In this document: one piece after another, positions 56,522-64,000 of the stretch
Position numbering within the stretch: the stretch's first letter is position 1
Layout of the letters: each line of letters opens with the position of its first letter
Source: Rhizobium sp. CB3090
Lineage (GTDB): Bacteria > Pseudomonadota > Alphaproteobacteria > Rhizobiales > Rhizobiaceae
DNA length: 64,000 nt
NCBI RefSeq assembly: GCF_029714285.1
Contig: NZ_CP121662.1
Location: forward strand, 1,922,001 to 1,986,000
Reading direction: 5' to 3'
Translations under genes and position numbers: made by a program
Notes under the pieces: generated by a model
Told to the model about the DNA's origin: nothing
The model's input: only the letters and a program-made list of their open reading frames with translations
The model's database searches: none

Positions 56522-57424
56522 TCAAGCAGCGGCCCCCTCGCGCGCATCTGTCTTGCGCGGAATATTCAACCGATCGAGAACGGCGCTGACGAGCGGCGAG
56601 CGGTTCATCGTATAAAGATGAAACTCATGGATGCCGCGACGAACCAGATCTTCGATCTGCTCCGCGGCGACATCTGCAGCCACATCGGCACGTTTATCGG
56701 CATCTTCGTCGAGGCCTTCGAAACGTTCGTCCAGCCAGGAAGGGATATGGGTGCCGCAGGCACCGGCAAACCGCTTCAATTGCGTCAGGTTCTGGATCGG
56801 CATGATACCCGGCACGACGGGAATCTTCACGCCGGCAGCGCGCACGCGGTCATGATAACGCTCAAAGGCGTCATTATCGAAGAAGAACTGGGTGAGTGCC
56901 CTATTGGCGCCATTATCCGCCTTGCGCTTCAGCATATCGATATCGGCTGCGGTATCGCGGCTCTCCGGATGTTTCTCCGGATAGGCGGATACGGAAATAT
57001 CGAAATCGCCGCGCTCCCGCAGAGCCAATACCAGTTCGGCCGCATTGGCATAGCCGCCGGGATGCGGCTGGTAAGCGGAGCCGACACCGCCCGGCGGATC
57101 ACCGCGCAGCGCAACGAAACGGCGGACGCCGGTGGCGAGCAAATCGTCGATAACCCGATGCGTATCCTCACGCGTTGCACCCACGCACGTCAAATGCGAA
57201 GCGGTCGTGAACGGCGTTTCATGAATCATCCGGCGCACGGCAGACAATGTCGGCGTTTTGGTCGAACCGCCGGCGCCATAGGTGACCGAGACGAAATCCG
57301 GTTCCCACTCGGTCAGGTCAGCCACCGTGTTCCACAACTGCGTCTCGGCTTCCTCCGATTTCGGCGGGAAGAATTCGAAGGAAATACGAATGCCACGCTG
57401 GCCGTTTTCAGTCTTTGAAGACAT
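56522..57424 (-). CDS. metF: 5,10-methylenetetrahydrofolate reductase
   Basis: Flavoenzyme that makes 5-methyltetrahydrofolate for methionine synthesis. 300 residues from ATG 57424 (MSSKTENGQRGIRISFEFFP). Family signatures: FEFFPPKSEEAETQLW, VSVTYGAGGSTKTPTLSAV, ALRGDPPGGVG, and FFFDNDAFERYHDRVRAAGV. GGGAGAG precedes the ATG. The gene lies directly downstream of the SahR-like regulator, with its ATG 1 base after the regulator stop, so both are co-transcribed. Confidence 0.96.
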   Translation of the reverse strand: MSSKTENGQRGIRISFEFFPPKSEEAETQLWNTVADLTEWEPDFVSVTYGAGGSTKTPTLSAVRRMIHETPFTTASHLTCVGATREDTHRVIDDLLATGVRRFVALRGDPPGGVGSAYQPHPGGYANAAELVLALRERGDFDISVSAYPEKHPESRDTAADIDMLKRKADNGANRALTQFFFDNDAFERYHDRVRAAGVKIPVVPGIMPIQNLTQLKRFAGACGTHIPSWLDERFEGLDEDADKRADVAADVAAEQIEDLVRRGIHEFHLYTMNRSPLVSAVLDRLNIPRKTDAREGAAA

Positions 57425-57425
57425 A

Positions 57426-58451
57426 TCAAGCTCTCCCGGCAAGAATGGGGGACGATTGACGACCCTGTCCGGCGGCGATCAGCAGCCGCGGGTCGCGCGC
57501 CAGCCAGATCGTGACCGTCAGCGCCTGACCGCCTTCCTTCCCCGAATGAAGGTCCAGCACCTGCTCGACATCAAGCCCCGCCAATTTCAACCATTCCGAT
57601 ATGGTCTGATGCGAGAAACCGAGTCTCAGATGCGCATGTTCGTCGCGTAGATATTCCAGCCCGTGCGGGGCAAGATCGACGATCACCAGCCGGCCGCCAG
57701 GCCTGAGCATTCGCGCCGCCTCGTTGATGGCAATCTCCGGCTGGTCAAGAAAATGCAGTACCTGATGAATGGTGATCAGGTCGAAATCTTGGGCCTCGAG
57801 CGGCAGGTTGAAAATGTCGCCATGCCGCACGGAAGCGGCGGTGATATTCGATCGGTCGAGATTGGCGCGGGCGACCGCCAACATGTCACGGCTGGCGTCG
57901 ATGCCGACCGCGCGGCGATAATGCCCCGCCAGCAATTGCAGCATCCGGCCCGTACCGGTGCCGAGATCCAGGAAGGAGTCGATCTGCTGCGGACCGATCA
58001 GCTCCATCAAGGCCTTGTCGACATCCTCATCCGCCACATGCAGGCGGCGTAGCTCATCCCACTCCGCAGCATTGCGGCTGAAATAGGCCTGCGCCCGTTC
58101 CGCACGGATACGCTTGACAGCAGAAAGCCGCTCGCCATCACGCAGCAACACCGGATCGTTTTCAGCCGCGTGGCGGAGAAGCGTGCGCACGAGCACGACC
58201 GCCTTGCCCTCCTGCTTCAGGCGGAAATAGGCCCAGGCACCCTCCTGATAGCGATCAATCAGGCCGGCCTCGCCGAGCAGCTTCAGATGGCGCGAAATAC
58301 GCGGCTGCGATTGGCCGAGAATTTCGGTAAGATCGGTGACGGTGAGATCGCCGGCAGCAAGAAGCGCCAGCAGACGCAGCCGCGTCGGCTCACCTGCCGC
58401 TTTCAGCACATCTACCAGATCATCCAAACCAAATTTCACCAGATCCGTCAT
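57426..58451 (-). CDS. ArsR-type regulator fused to a SAM-methyltransferase domain (SahR-like)
   Basis: 341 residues. An ArsR winged helix (about 10-85) with LTEILGQSQPRISRHLKLLGEAGL as recognition helix, joined to a class I methyltransferase-type domain (about 130-310) with SFLDLGTGTGRMLQLLAGHY at 159-178 and INEAARMLRPGGRLVIVDLAPHG. Regulators of this type (SahR) sense S-adenosylhomocysteine and control the methionine/SAM cycle in proteobacteria; here it heads the metF operon, which supports the call. A perfect palindrome at 58470-58485 lies 18 bases upstream of its start. Confidence 0.87.
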   Translation of the reverse strand: MTDLVKFGLDDLVDVLKAAGEPTRLRLLALLAAGDLTVTDLTEILGQSQPRISRHLKLLGEAGLIDRYQEGAWAYFRLKQEGKAVVLVRTLLRHAAENDPVLLRDGERLSAVKRIRAERAQAYFSRNAAEWDELRRLHVADEDVDKALMELIGPQQIDSFLDLGTGTGRMLQLLAGHYRRAVGIDASRDMLAVARANLDRSNITAASVRHGDIFNLPLEAQDFDLITIHQVLHFLDQPEIAINEAARMLRPGGRLVIVDLAPHGLEYLRDEHAHLRLGFSHQTISEWLKLAGLDVEQVLDLHSGKEGGQALTVTIWLARDPRLLIAAGQGRQSSPILAGRA

Positions 58452-58469
58452 CAGTCACCCAATCAAGAT

Positions 58470-58485
58470 ATAAAGATATCTTTAT
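58470..58485. promoter_or_regulatory. SahR-type palindromic operator
   Basis: ATAAAGATATCTTTAT is a perfect 16-bp palindrome. It lies 18 bases upstream of the regulator start, in an A/T-rich stretch, in the usual place for autorepression of the regulator-metF operon. Confidence 0.8.
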
Positions 58486-58595
58486 GTGATTTGAGTACGA
58501 TCCGCAAGACCCAATTGCGGGTTAGGAGAATTCAACGTCGGAAATCTGTTAGTTTTTGTCGGATGAGGAATATGCGCTTCTTGCCCTTCGGCAAA

Positions 58596-58620
58596 GAAAA
58601 ACCCCGGACTTGCCGGGGTT
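58596..58620 (-). terminator. ettA terminator
   Basis: AACCCCGG and CCGGGGTT pair around ACTTG; on the minus strand the stem is followed by TTTTCTTT. It lies about 25 bases after the ettA stop. Confidence 0.85.
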
Positions 58621-58644
58621 CTCCATAACGGAAAGACAGCAAAC

Positions 58645-60294
58645 TTATCGGGTCAGACGCTTGTGTGCCTGGCTGCCCGGATTGAGAGCATCGGGGCCGA
58701 GGCGGCGGATTTTGTCCTGCTCGTAATCTTCGAAATTGCCTTCGAACCATTCAACATGGCCTTCGCCTTCAAAGGCCAGGATATGCGTGGCCAGGCGGTC
58801 GAGGAACATGCGATCATGGCTAATGATGATGGCGCAGCCGGCGAAGTTTTCGAGCGCGCTTTCCAGCGCCCCCAGCGTTTCCGTATCGAGATCGTTGGTC
58901 GGTTCGTCGAGCAGAAGCACGTTGCCGCCAGCCTTCAGCATCTTGGCCAGGTGAACGCGGTTGCGCTGACCGCCGGAGAGATTGCCGACTTTCTGCTGCT
59001 GATCGCCGCCCTTGAAGTTGAAGGCGCCGCAATAGGCACGCGAGTTCATGTCGAACTTGCCGAGCTTGATGATTTCGGCGCCGCCGGAGATTTCCTCCCA
59101 TACGGTCTTATTGCCGTCGAGTGCATCGCGGCTCTGGTCGACATAGCTGAGATGCACCGTCTCGCCGATGCGGATCGAGCCGGAATCCGGCTTTTCCTGC
59201 CCGGTGATCATCTTGAACAGGGTCGTCTTGCCGGCGCCGTTCGGGCCGATGATGCCGACGATGCCGCCCGGCGGCAGCTTGATCGACAGATCGTTGACCA
59301 GCGTGCGGCCTTCGAAGCCCTTGGTGATGCCCTCCATCTCGATCACCACCTGGCCGAGACGCTCGCTGACCGGAATGATGATCTGCGCATCACCGGGACG
59401 CTGATTTTCGGCAGCATCGACCAACTGTTCGTAAGCGTTGATACGCGCCTTGGACTTGGCTTGACGAGCCTTGGGGCTGGAGGCGATCCATTCCTGTTCG
59501 CGGCTGATTGCCTTCTGGCGGCCAGCTTCTTCGCGGGATTCCTGCAGCATGCGCTTGGCCTTGGCCTGCAGGTAAGCGGAATAGTTGCCTTCGTAGGGAA
59601 TGCCGCGGCCGCGGTCGAGTTCGAGAATCCAGCCGGTAACATTGTCGAGGAAGTAGCGGTCGTGGGTGATCATCATCACGGCACCCGGATAGTCGCGCAG
59701 GTGCTTTTCCAGCCAGGCGATGGTCTCGGCGTCGAGATGGTTGGTCGGTTCGTCGAGCAGCAGCAGGTCCGGCTGCGAGAGAAGCAGGCGGCAAAGCGCG
59801 ATACGGCGGCGCTCACCGCCGGAAAGGCTGGTGACTTCGGCATCGCGCGGCGGGCAGCACAATGCTTCCATCGCCATCTCGACCTGACTTTCCAGATCCC
59901 AGAGATTCTGGCTGTCGATGATGTCCTGGAGCTTGGCGCCCTCTTCCGCAGTCTCGTCGGAATAGTTCATCATCAATTCGTTGTAGCGATTGAGGATTTC
60001 GGTTTTCTTGGCAACGCCTTCCATGACGTTTTCGAACACCGTCTTGTTGGGATCGAGCTGAGGCTCCTGCGGCAGGTAGCCGATGGTGGCGCCTTCGGCC
60101 AGCCAGGCTTCGCCGGTATATTCCTTGTCGAGGCCGGCCATGATGCGCAGCACGGTCGACTTACCGGCACCGTTCGGGCCGAGAATGCCGATTTTGGCGT
60201 CGGGATAAAAGGAGAGATGAATATTTTCCAGAATCTTCTTGGCGCCATAGGCCTTATTCAGACCGGCCATATGATAGATGAACTGACGTGCCAT
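58645..60294 (-). CDS. ettA: Energy-dependent translational throttle protein EttA (ABC-F)
   Basis: Ribosome-associated ABC-F ATPase that binds the E site and gates early elongation according to energy state. 549 residues from ATG 60294. Two ABC domains: Walker A GPNGAGKST at 39-47 with signature LSGGE and DEPTNHLD; second Walker A IIGPNGAGKTT with LSGGQ and DEPTNDLD. An inter-domain linker includes the arm region LQESREEAGRQKAISREQEW and KSKARINAYEQL. Length and linker match EttA. The frame extends to 60324 without support. Confidence 0.95.
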   Translation of the reverse strand: MARQFIYHMAGLNKAYGAKKILENIHLSFYPDAKIGILGPNGAGKSTVLRIMAGLDKEYTGEAWLAEGATIGYLPQEPQLDPNKTVFENVMEGVAKKTEILNRYNELMMNYSDETAEEGAKLQDIIDSQNLWDLESQVEMAMEALCCPPRDAEVTSLSGGERRRIALCRLLLSQPDLLLLDEPTNHLDAETIAWLEKHLRDYPGAVMMITHDRYFLDNVTGWILELDRGRGIPYEGNYSAYLQAKAKRMLQESREEAGRQKAISREQEWIASSPKARQAKSKARINAYEQLVDAAENQRPGDAQIIIPVSERLGQVVIEMEGITKGFEGRTLVNDLSIKLPPGGIVGIIGPNGAGKTTLFKMITGQEKPDSGSIRIGETVHLSYVDQSRDALDGNKTVWEEISGGAEIIKLGKFDMNSRAYCGAFNFKGGDQQQKVGNLSGGQRNRVHLAKMLKAGGNVLLLDEPTNDLDTETLGALESALENFAGCAIIISHDRMFLDRLATHILAFEGEGHVEWFEGNFEDYEQDKIRRLGPDALNPGSQAHKRLTR

Positions 60295-60419
60295 AGCTTG
60301 GGTTACTCCACAGGCGGATAACATTGCGAATTGTGCCGCTATGTAGGCGAAACCCCGCCCCCGGGCAACGGCGAAACCTTGTCCGAGGGCATTTATCCGC
60401 GCCGAGCCGCTGCTGGATG

Positions 60420-61169
60420 TCAGAAACCCGCCGCGTCCACGACGCCCTGATCACAGCCGAACGATGTTTTGCCGGCACTCTGGATCAGTTGCTCAAGTCG
60501 GGGCTCGCCTTCTGGCGACGGCTGGATGGCATCTTCAGACAGGCCGATCGTCAGTTCCGAGATCACGCGTACCTTGCCGACCTGGCGGCAGCTCATTTTC
60601 ACGCGATCGCTGGCGCCTGCGCCAAAGCTTTTATTAAACGCAGCCTTGATGGCTTCGGCATCGAGCGTCTTGCCGATATTCTGCGCGAAAAGATCGCGCA
60701 CGGCAGAAGTGTTGAGTTCGTTGATCAAGCCCACTGCAGTCCCGAAATAATCATCGGCGCTGAGCTTGGTGCAACTGCCATGCTTGATCCACTCATGCCG
60801 TTCCAGACCGGATTGCGTGCCGGGCATGACTTTATCCAGCGAAGCCTTAGTTTCCGCCGACAGTTGAACAGCCGGCAGATCTTTCCAATCGCTGCTGCGA
60901 TCGGACTGCTTCAGATCATCGGAAACATCGCAATATTCCTGCCGCATCGGCCAAAGACCATGCAGCGAAAAGTTCTTGGCGTCGAAATTATTCGATGATT
61001 GATTTCGGCATTCTGCCTTCTTTTGGTTCGTCGCGCAGAACGCGGGTTCCCAACTTGCCGCCAGAATAAAGCGCGTTCGCCCGTGGCTATTCTCCTCAGC
61101 CACGGCGCTCGTCACCATCACCATCGCAGCCCAGACCGCAACTGCAAACCCTTGAAGCCAAGGCCTCAT
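60420..61169 (-). CDS. Ribonuclease T2 family, exported
   Basis: Secreted or periplasmic endoribonuclease cleaving RNA through 2',3'-cyclic phosphates. 249 residues. A signal peptide covers about 1-24. Catalytic region CAS I is FSLHGLWP with His70; CAS II is ERHEWIKHGSC with His125, Glu126 and His130. The cysteines near these regions are those of the family's disulfides. GGAGG lies 6 bases before ATG 61169. Confidence 0.94.
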   Translation of the reverse strand: MRPWLQGFAVAVWAAMVMVTSAVAEENSHGRTRFILAASWEPAFCATNQKKAECRNQSSNNFDAKNFSLHGLWPMRQEYCDVSDDLKQSDRSSDWKDLPAVQLSAETKASLDKVMPGTQSGLERHEWIKHGSCTKLSADDYFGTAVGLINELNTSAVRDLFAQNIGKTLDAEAIKAAFNKSFGAGASDRVKMSCRQVGKVRVISELTIGLSEDAIQPSPEGEPRLEQLIQSAGKTSFGCDQGVVDAAGF

Positions 61170-61338
61170 TTCATACCTCCAAAACAGAACAATATGAGAA
61201 CAAATAAGCAGTTTGATCGGCAGCACGCAACCCTAAATCGCAACGACCGCGAAAATTTATTTCTGTGAGCTTCACTAACCGCGCATTGCAATCGCGGCAG
61301 CGATGACCTTTCGTCCCGATGGGGAGGAAACGTGCATC

Positions 61339-62271
61339 ATGTTTGCCGAAACGAAGCGTCTGAATAGTCCGACAGGTGCGACACTCGCCTATCATCATGC
61401 GCCGGCAGAGGGCGATGTCCGTGGCGTGCTTCTCATCAGCCACGGCCTTGCCGAACATTCCCGTCGCTACGAACGCTTTGCCGGAGCGATGGCGGCGCAC
61501 GGATTTCACGTCTACGCCCATGATCATCGCGGCCATGGCGAGACGACGGCTGCCGACGCCCCACTCGGCCGCTTCGCAAGGCGCAACGGCGTCGATGCGG
61601 TCATTGCCGATGTGATGGCGATCCGCGAGCTTGCCGCGACTGCCCATCCCGGTCTGCCAGTCATCCTCTTCGGTCACTCCATGGGTGGTTTGATCAGCCT
61701 CAACGTGGCGGTGACTCATCCCGATAAGTTCGACGCCGTCACGGTTTGGAATTCGAATTTCAATCCAGGCCTTGCCGGGCGCGCTGCGCAAGTCATCCTG
61801 AAGGCGGAACGCATGCTGAAGGGCTCCGATGTCCCGAGCGGGCTGCTGCCAAAGCTGACCTTCGACGCCTGGGGCCAATCCATTGCCAATCGCCGCACCG
61901 AATTCGACTGGCTGTCGCGTATTCCGGAAGAGGTGGATAAGTACATTGCCGACCCGCTCTGCGGCTTCGACGCGTCGGTCTCGCTGTGGCTAGATGTTTT
62001 CGAGCTGACTTTCCGCGCACAGCAAAGGGATCACCTCGATCGGCTTCGGCGCGACATGCCGATTCATCTCGTCGGCGGCGAGCGTGACCCCGCGACGAAC
62101 AATGGAAAAGCGGTCTCCTGGCTGGCAAACCATTTGAAAAAGGCCGGATTTTCGCATATCACCATGACCATCCATCAGGACATGCGGCACGAGACTCTGA
62201 ACGAGATCGGCGCGGCCGGAGCCATCTCGGATTTTGCGAGCTGGTGTAAACAGGTGACTGCAAAAGTCTGA
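61339..62271 (+). CDS. Alpha/beta hydrolase, monoacylglycerol lipase-like
   Basis: Serine hydrolase of 310 residues from ATG 61339. The nucleophile is Ser114 in GHSMGG; the oxyanion region is LISHGLAEHSRRYERFA; YAHDHRGHGETT is the conserved loop of the monoacylglycerol lipase/lysophospholipase group (Hydrolase_4). The acid is probably Asp in VGGERDPATN and the catalytic His in HQDMRHETLNE. GGAGG lies 11 bases before the chosen start. No signal peptide, so probably cytoplasmic; the natural substrate is unknown. Confidence 0.88.
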   Translation: MFAETKRLNSPTGATLAYHHAPAEGDVRGVLLISHGLAEHSRRYERFAGAMAAHGFHVYAHDHRGHGETTAADAPLGRFARRNGVDAVIADVMAIRELAATAHPGLPVILFGHSMGGLISLNVAVTHPDKFDAVTVWNSNFNPGLAGRAAQVILKAERMLKGSDVPSGLLPKLTFDAWGQSIANRRTEFDWLSRIPEEVDKYIADPLCGFDASVSLWLDVFELTFRAQQRDHLDRLRRDMPIHLVGGERDPATNNGKAVSWLANHLKKAGFSHITMTIHQDMRHETLNEIGAAGAISDFASWCKQVTAKV

Positions 62272-62353
62272 TTCCCATAGGAATATTCGAATGAGGGCCA
62301 CCGGCAGTTCCCCGCCCCGTTTGCATCAATCGGAGCTGACAGATATCTGATAA

Positions 62354-62467
62354 AAAGGGGTCGGGATATCCATCATCATCGCCTCCGGCCTTTATATTCT
62401 CTGGCGCGAGCGCCGCTTTGCTTCCAAGCCCGTATCCGATACATCTGAGAGTACGTTTACGCCGTAG
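62354..62467 (+). pseudogene. 3' remnant of a DMT (EamA) transporter gene
   Basis: A short open stretch encodes KGVGISIIIASGLYILWRER, then RFASKPVSDTSESTFTP and a stop (TAG at 62465-62467). IIASGLYILWRER is characteristic of the last membrane segment and tail of DMT-family transporters. An in-frame TAA lies immediately before it and there is no start codon or ribosome site, so only the last 37 or so codons of a lost gene remain. It differs in sequence from the intact EamA gene at 55164. Confidence 0.6.
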
Positions 62468-62485
62468 CCGCCCGTCTGGACCGAC

Positions 62486-63691
62486 ATGACCGATCATAGG
62501 ACTAAGAAACCGCCGCTTTCCGGCATTCGCGTCATCGAACTGGCCCGCGTTCTTGCCGGTCCCTGGGCTGGGCAGATGCTGGCCGATCTCGGCGCCGATG
62601 TCATAAAGGTCGAGAATCCCGATGGAGGCGACGACACGCGCCAGTGGGGTCCGCCCTTCGTCGAGGGAAAGGATGGGGAAAACCTGTCCGCCGCCTACTA
62701 CCACTCCGCCAATCGCGGCAAGCGTTCCGTTGTCGCTGATCTCAAGACGGAAAAAGGTCAAGCCCTCGTTCGACGGCTGGTCATGACCGCCGATGTGCTG
62801 ATCGAGAATTTCAAGCTTGGCGGCCTTGTCAAATATGGCCTCGACTACGAGAGCCTGAGGAAGATCAATCCCAAATTGGTCTATTGTTCGATCACCGGCT
62901 TCGGCCAGACCGGCCCTTATGCCGGTCTCGCAGGCTATGATTATATCGTCCAGGGCATGTCCGGCTTCATGTCGATCACCGGCGAGCCGGATGGCCCGCC
63001 GATGAAAGCAGGGGTCGCAATCGCCGATATCTTCACCGGCATCTATGCCGTTTCCGCGATTGAAGCGGCCCTGATCCATGCGCTGAAGACCGGCGAAGGC
63101 CAGCTTGTCGATATGGCATTGCTTGACGTGCAATCCGCCGTGCTCGCCAATCAGAACATGAACTACCTAATTTCCGGCAAGGCTCCCACGCGCCTCGGAA
63201 ACGCTCATCCCAATATCTCGCCCTATGAGATCGTGCCAACAGCCGACGGCTACCTGATCCTTGCCGTCGGCAATGACGGACAGTTCCGCCGTCTCTGCGC
63301 AATCCTCGGCATCGAGGCACATGCGGACGATGAACGCTATGCCACCAACAAAGCCCGCGTCGCCCATCGTGATGACGTCCGCGCTTTCATCTCGACAAAA
63401 ACCCTGTCCTGGAAGAAAGCGGATCTGCTCAGAGCCTGCGAGGACAATGCGGTGCCGGCCGGCGCGATCAATACGATCGAAGACATGTTCGCCGACCCCC
63501 AAATCCAAGCTCGCGGCCTGCGGACCGATCTCGAGGATGCCGCCGGCACCCTCATCCCGAGCGTACGGACGCCGATTGTCCTGTCGGAAACGCCGTTGAC
63601 TTATACGCGGCCTAGCCCGCGTCTTGGTGAGCATCAGGAGGAGGTTCTCGCTGAATTGGCGGAACTGGAGGAAGGAAAGGCAAAACCATGA
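62486..63691 (+). CDS. CaiB/BaiF family CoA-transferase
   Basis: Class III CoA-transferase of 401 residues moving CoA between carboxylic acids. N-terminal LSGIRVIELARVLAGPWAGQMLADLGADVIKVE is the family opening; the catalytic Asp169 lies in ITGEPDGPPMK, as in formyl-CoA transferase; ANRGKRSVVADLK is the CoA-binding region. Substrates are unknown. The stop overlaps the next gene's start (ATGA), suggesting coupled expression with a TPP enzyme; that combination occurs in oxalate catabolism (frc with oxc) but also elsewhere, so a specific pathway is not claimed. Confidence 0.9.
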   Translation: MTDHRTKKPPLSGIRVIELARVLAGPWAGQMLADLGADVIKVENPDGGDDTRQWGPPFVEGKDGENLSAAYYHSANRGKRSVVADLKTEKGQALVRRLVMTADVLIENFKLGGLVKYGLDYESLRKINPKLVYCSITGFGQTGPYAGLAGYDYIVQGMSGFMSITGEPDGPPMKAGVAIADIFTGIYAVSAIEAALIHALKTGEGQLVDMALLDVQSAVLANQNMNYLISGKAPTRLGNAHPNISPYEIVPTADGYLILAVGNDGQFRRLCAILGIEAHADDERYATNKARVAHRDDVRAFISTKTLSWKKADLLRACEDNAVPAGAINTIEDMFADPQIQARGLRTDLEDAAGTLIPSVRTPIVLSETPLTYTRPSPRLGEHQEEVLAELAELEEGKAKP

Positions 63692-64000
63692 AGCGCACAG
63701 GCGGCCAGCTCATCGTCGAAGCCCTGAAGGCAAATGGCGTCCGGCGCATCTCGTGCGTTCCCGGCGAAAGCTTTCTTGCCGTGCTGGATGCGCTTCATGA
63801 CAGCGACATTGCCGTGCTCGTCTGTCGCCAGGAGGGCGGCGCGGCCATGATGGCGGACGCCTGGGGTCGGCTGACGGGTGAGCCCGGCATCTGCATGGTA
63901 ACCCGCGGTCCGGGTGCAACCAATGCCTCGGCCGGCCTGCATATTGCCCGGCAGGATTCTATCCCGATGATCCTCTTCATCGGCCAGGTGCAGCGCGACG
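63688..64000 (+). CDS. Thiamine pyrophosphate-binding enzyme (acetolactate synthase-like), 3' end cut
   Basis: Only about 104 N-terminal residues are visible. MKRTGGQLIVEALKANGVRR and CVPGESFLAVLDALHD start the TPP N-domain; the conserved cofactor Glu is in CRQEGGAAMMADAWGRLTG, followed by GICMVTRGPGATNAS, the usual N-domain loop. This fits acetolactate synthase or oxalyl-CoA/benzoylformate decarboxylase-type enzymes; which one cannot be told without the rest. ATG 63688 overlaps the CoA-transferase stop. Confidence 0.9.
   Translation, partial: MKRTGGQLIVEALKANGVRRISCVPGESFLAVLDALHDSDIAVLVCRQEGGAAMMADAWGRLTGEPGICMVTRGPGATNASAGLHIARQDSIPMILFIGQVQRD

Noticed and set aside
57425..58530. SAM riboswitch before metF or its regulator
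   Set aside because: metF starts 1 base after the regulator, so there is no leader; upstream of the regulator only a short palindromic operator is seen, with no riboswitch core.

Overview
The window is a chromosomal segment of an alphaproteobacterium of the order Rhizobiales, most likely Rhizobium in the broad sense. Four things point there: a high-G+C coding style; RIME-like rhizobial intergenic repeats (about 1237-1290 and 12586-12630); a division and cell-wall (dcw) cluster followed by lpxC-bamD-recN-ligA; and a btaAB betaine-lipid operon. It holds about 50 protein genes, one RNA gene (rnpB), one complete insertion sequence and one gene remnant. No tRNA, rRNA, CRISPR array or prophage was seen. 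Everything was read from sequence alone; family names rest on recognised motifs, not searches.

Layout. 1-9.8 kb: an aminopeptidase P cut by the window edge, a small ORF with a possible sRNA, prmA, an FAD monooxygenase, a SCO copper chaperone, a lone cheW, creA, an ArsR/AHSA1 pair under a large palindromic operator, and a two-gene glycosyltransferase/epimerase unit. 9.8-13.6 kb: a GNAT acetyltransferase, ligA, and a methyltransferase that looks inserted between ligA and recN. 13.6-39.6 kb, nearly all on the minus strand: the dcw region, in transcription order mraZ-rsmH-ftsL-ftsI-murE-murF-mraY-murD-ftsW-murG-murC-murB, then aqpZ and an opposite-strand MFS gene as an interruption, then ddl-ftsQ-ftsA-ftsZ, lpxC, bamD, recN. 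These genes make the peptidoglycan precursor, flip and polymerise it at the septum, build the Z ring, and supply lipid A and outer-membrane assembly.

40-53.5 kb: rnpB, a DAO-family oxidoreductase, and an unusual density of peptidoglycan-cleaving enzymes (two SLT transglycosylases, an AmiD-like amidase, a GH25 lysozyme, an MltB-type transglycosylase) mixed with a TerB/J-domain protein, PPi-phosphofructokinase, a LysE exporter, a serine hydrolase and btaAB. 53.5-55 kb: an IS1182-family element that has split and duplicated a terminator hairpin. 55-64 kb: an EamA transporter, a 25-residue membrane peptide gene, metF with its ArsR-methyltransferase regulator (SahR type), ettA, a periplasmic RNase T2, a lipase-like hydrolase, the 3' remnant of a DMT transporter, and a CaiB/BaiF CoA-transferase coupled to a TPP enzyme cut by the right edge.

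The most informative signals outside genes are regulatory. Four TGGG repeats on an exact 10-bp period (39797-39830) upstream of mraZ match the known MraZ operator. TTAA-N7-TTAA CtrA-type boxes lie before ddl-ftsQAZ, the MFS gene, mraZ and the 25-residue peptide gene. A perfect 16-bp palindrome precedes the SahR-like gene, and 18-bp arms form the ArsR operator. I saw no wholly new multi-gene system. The best candidates for undescribed biology are the 25-residue peptide, the putative anti-Shine-Dalgarno sRNA at 1668-1837, and the CtrA-marked interruption of the dcw cluster.
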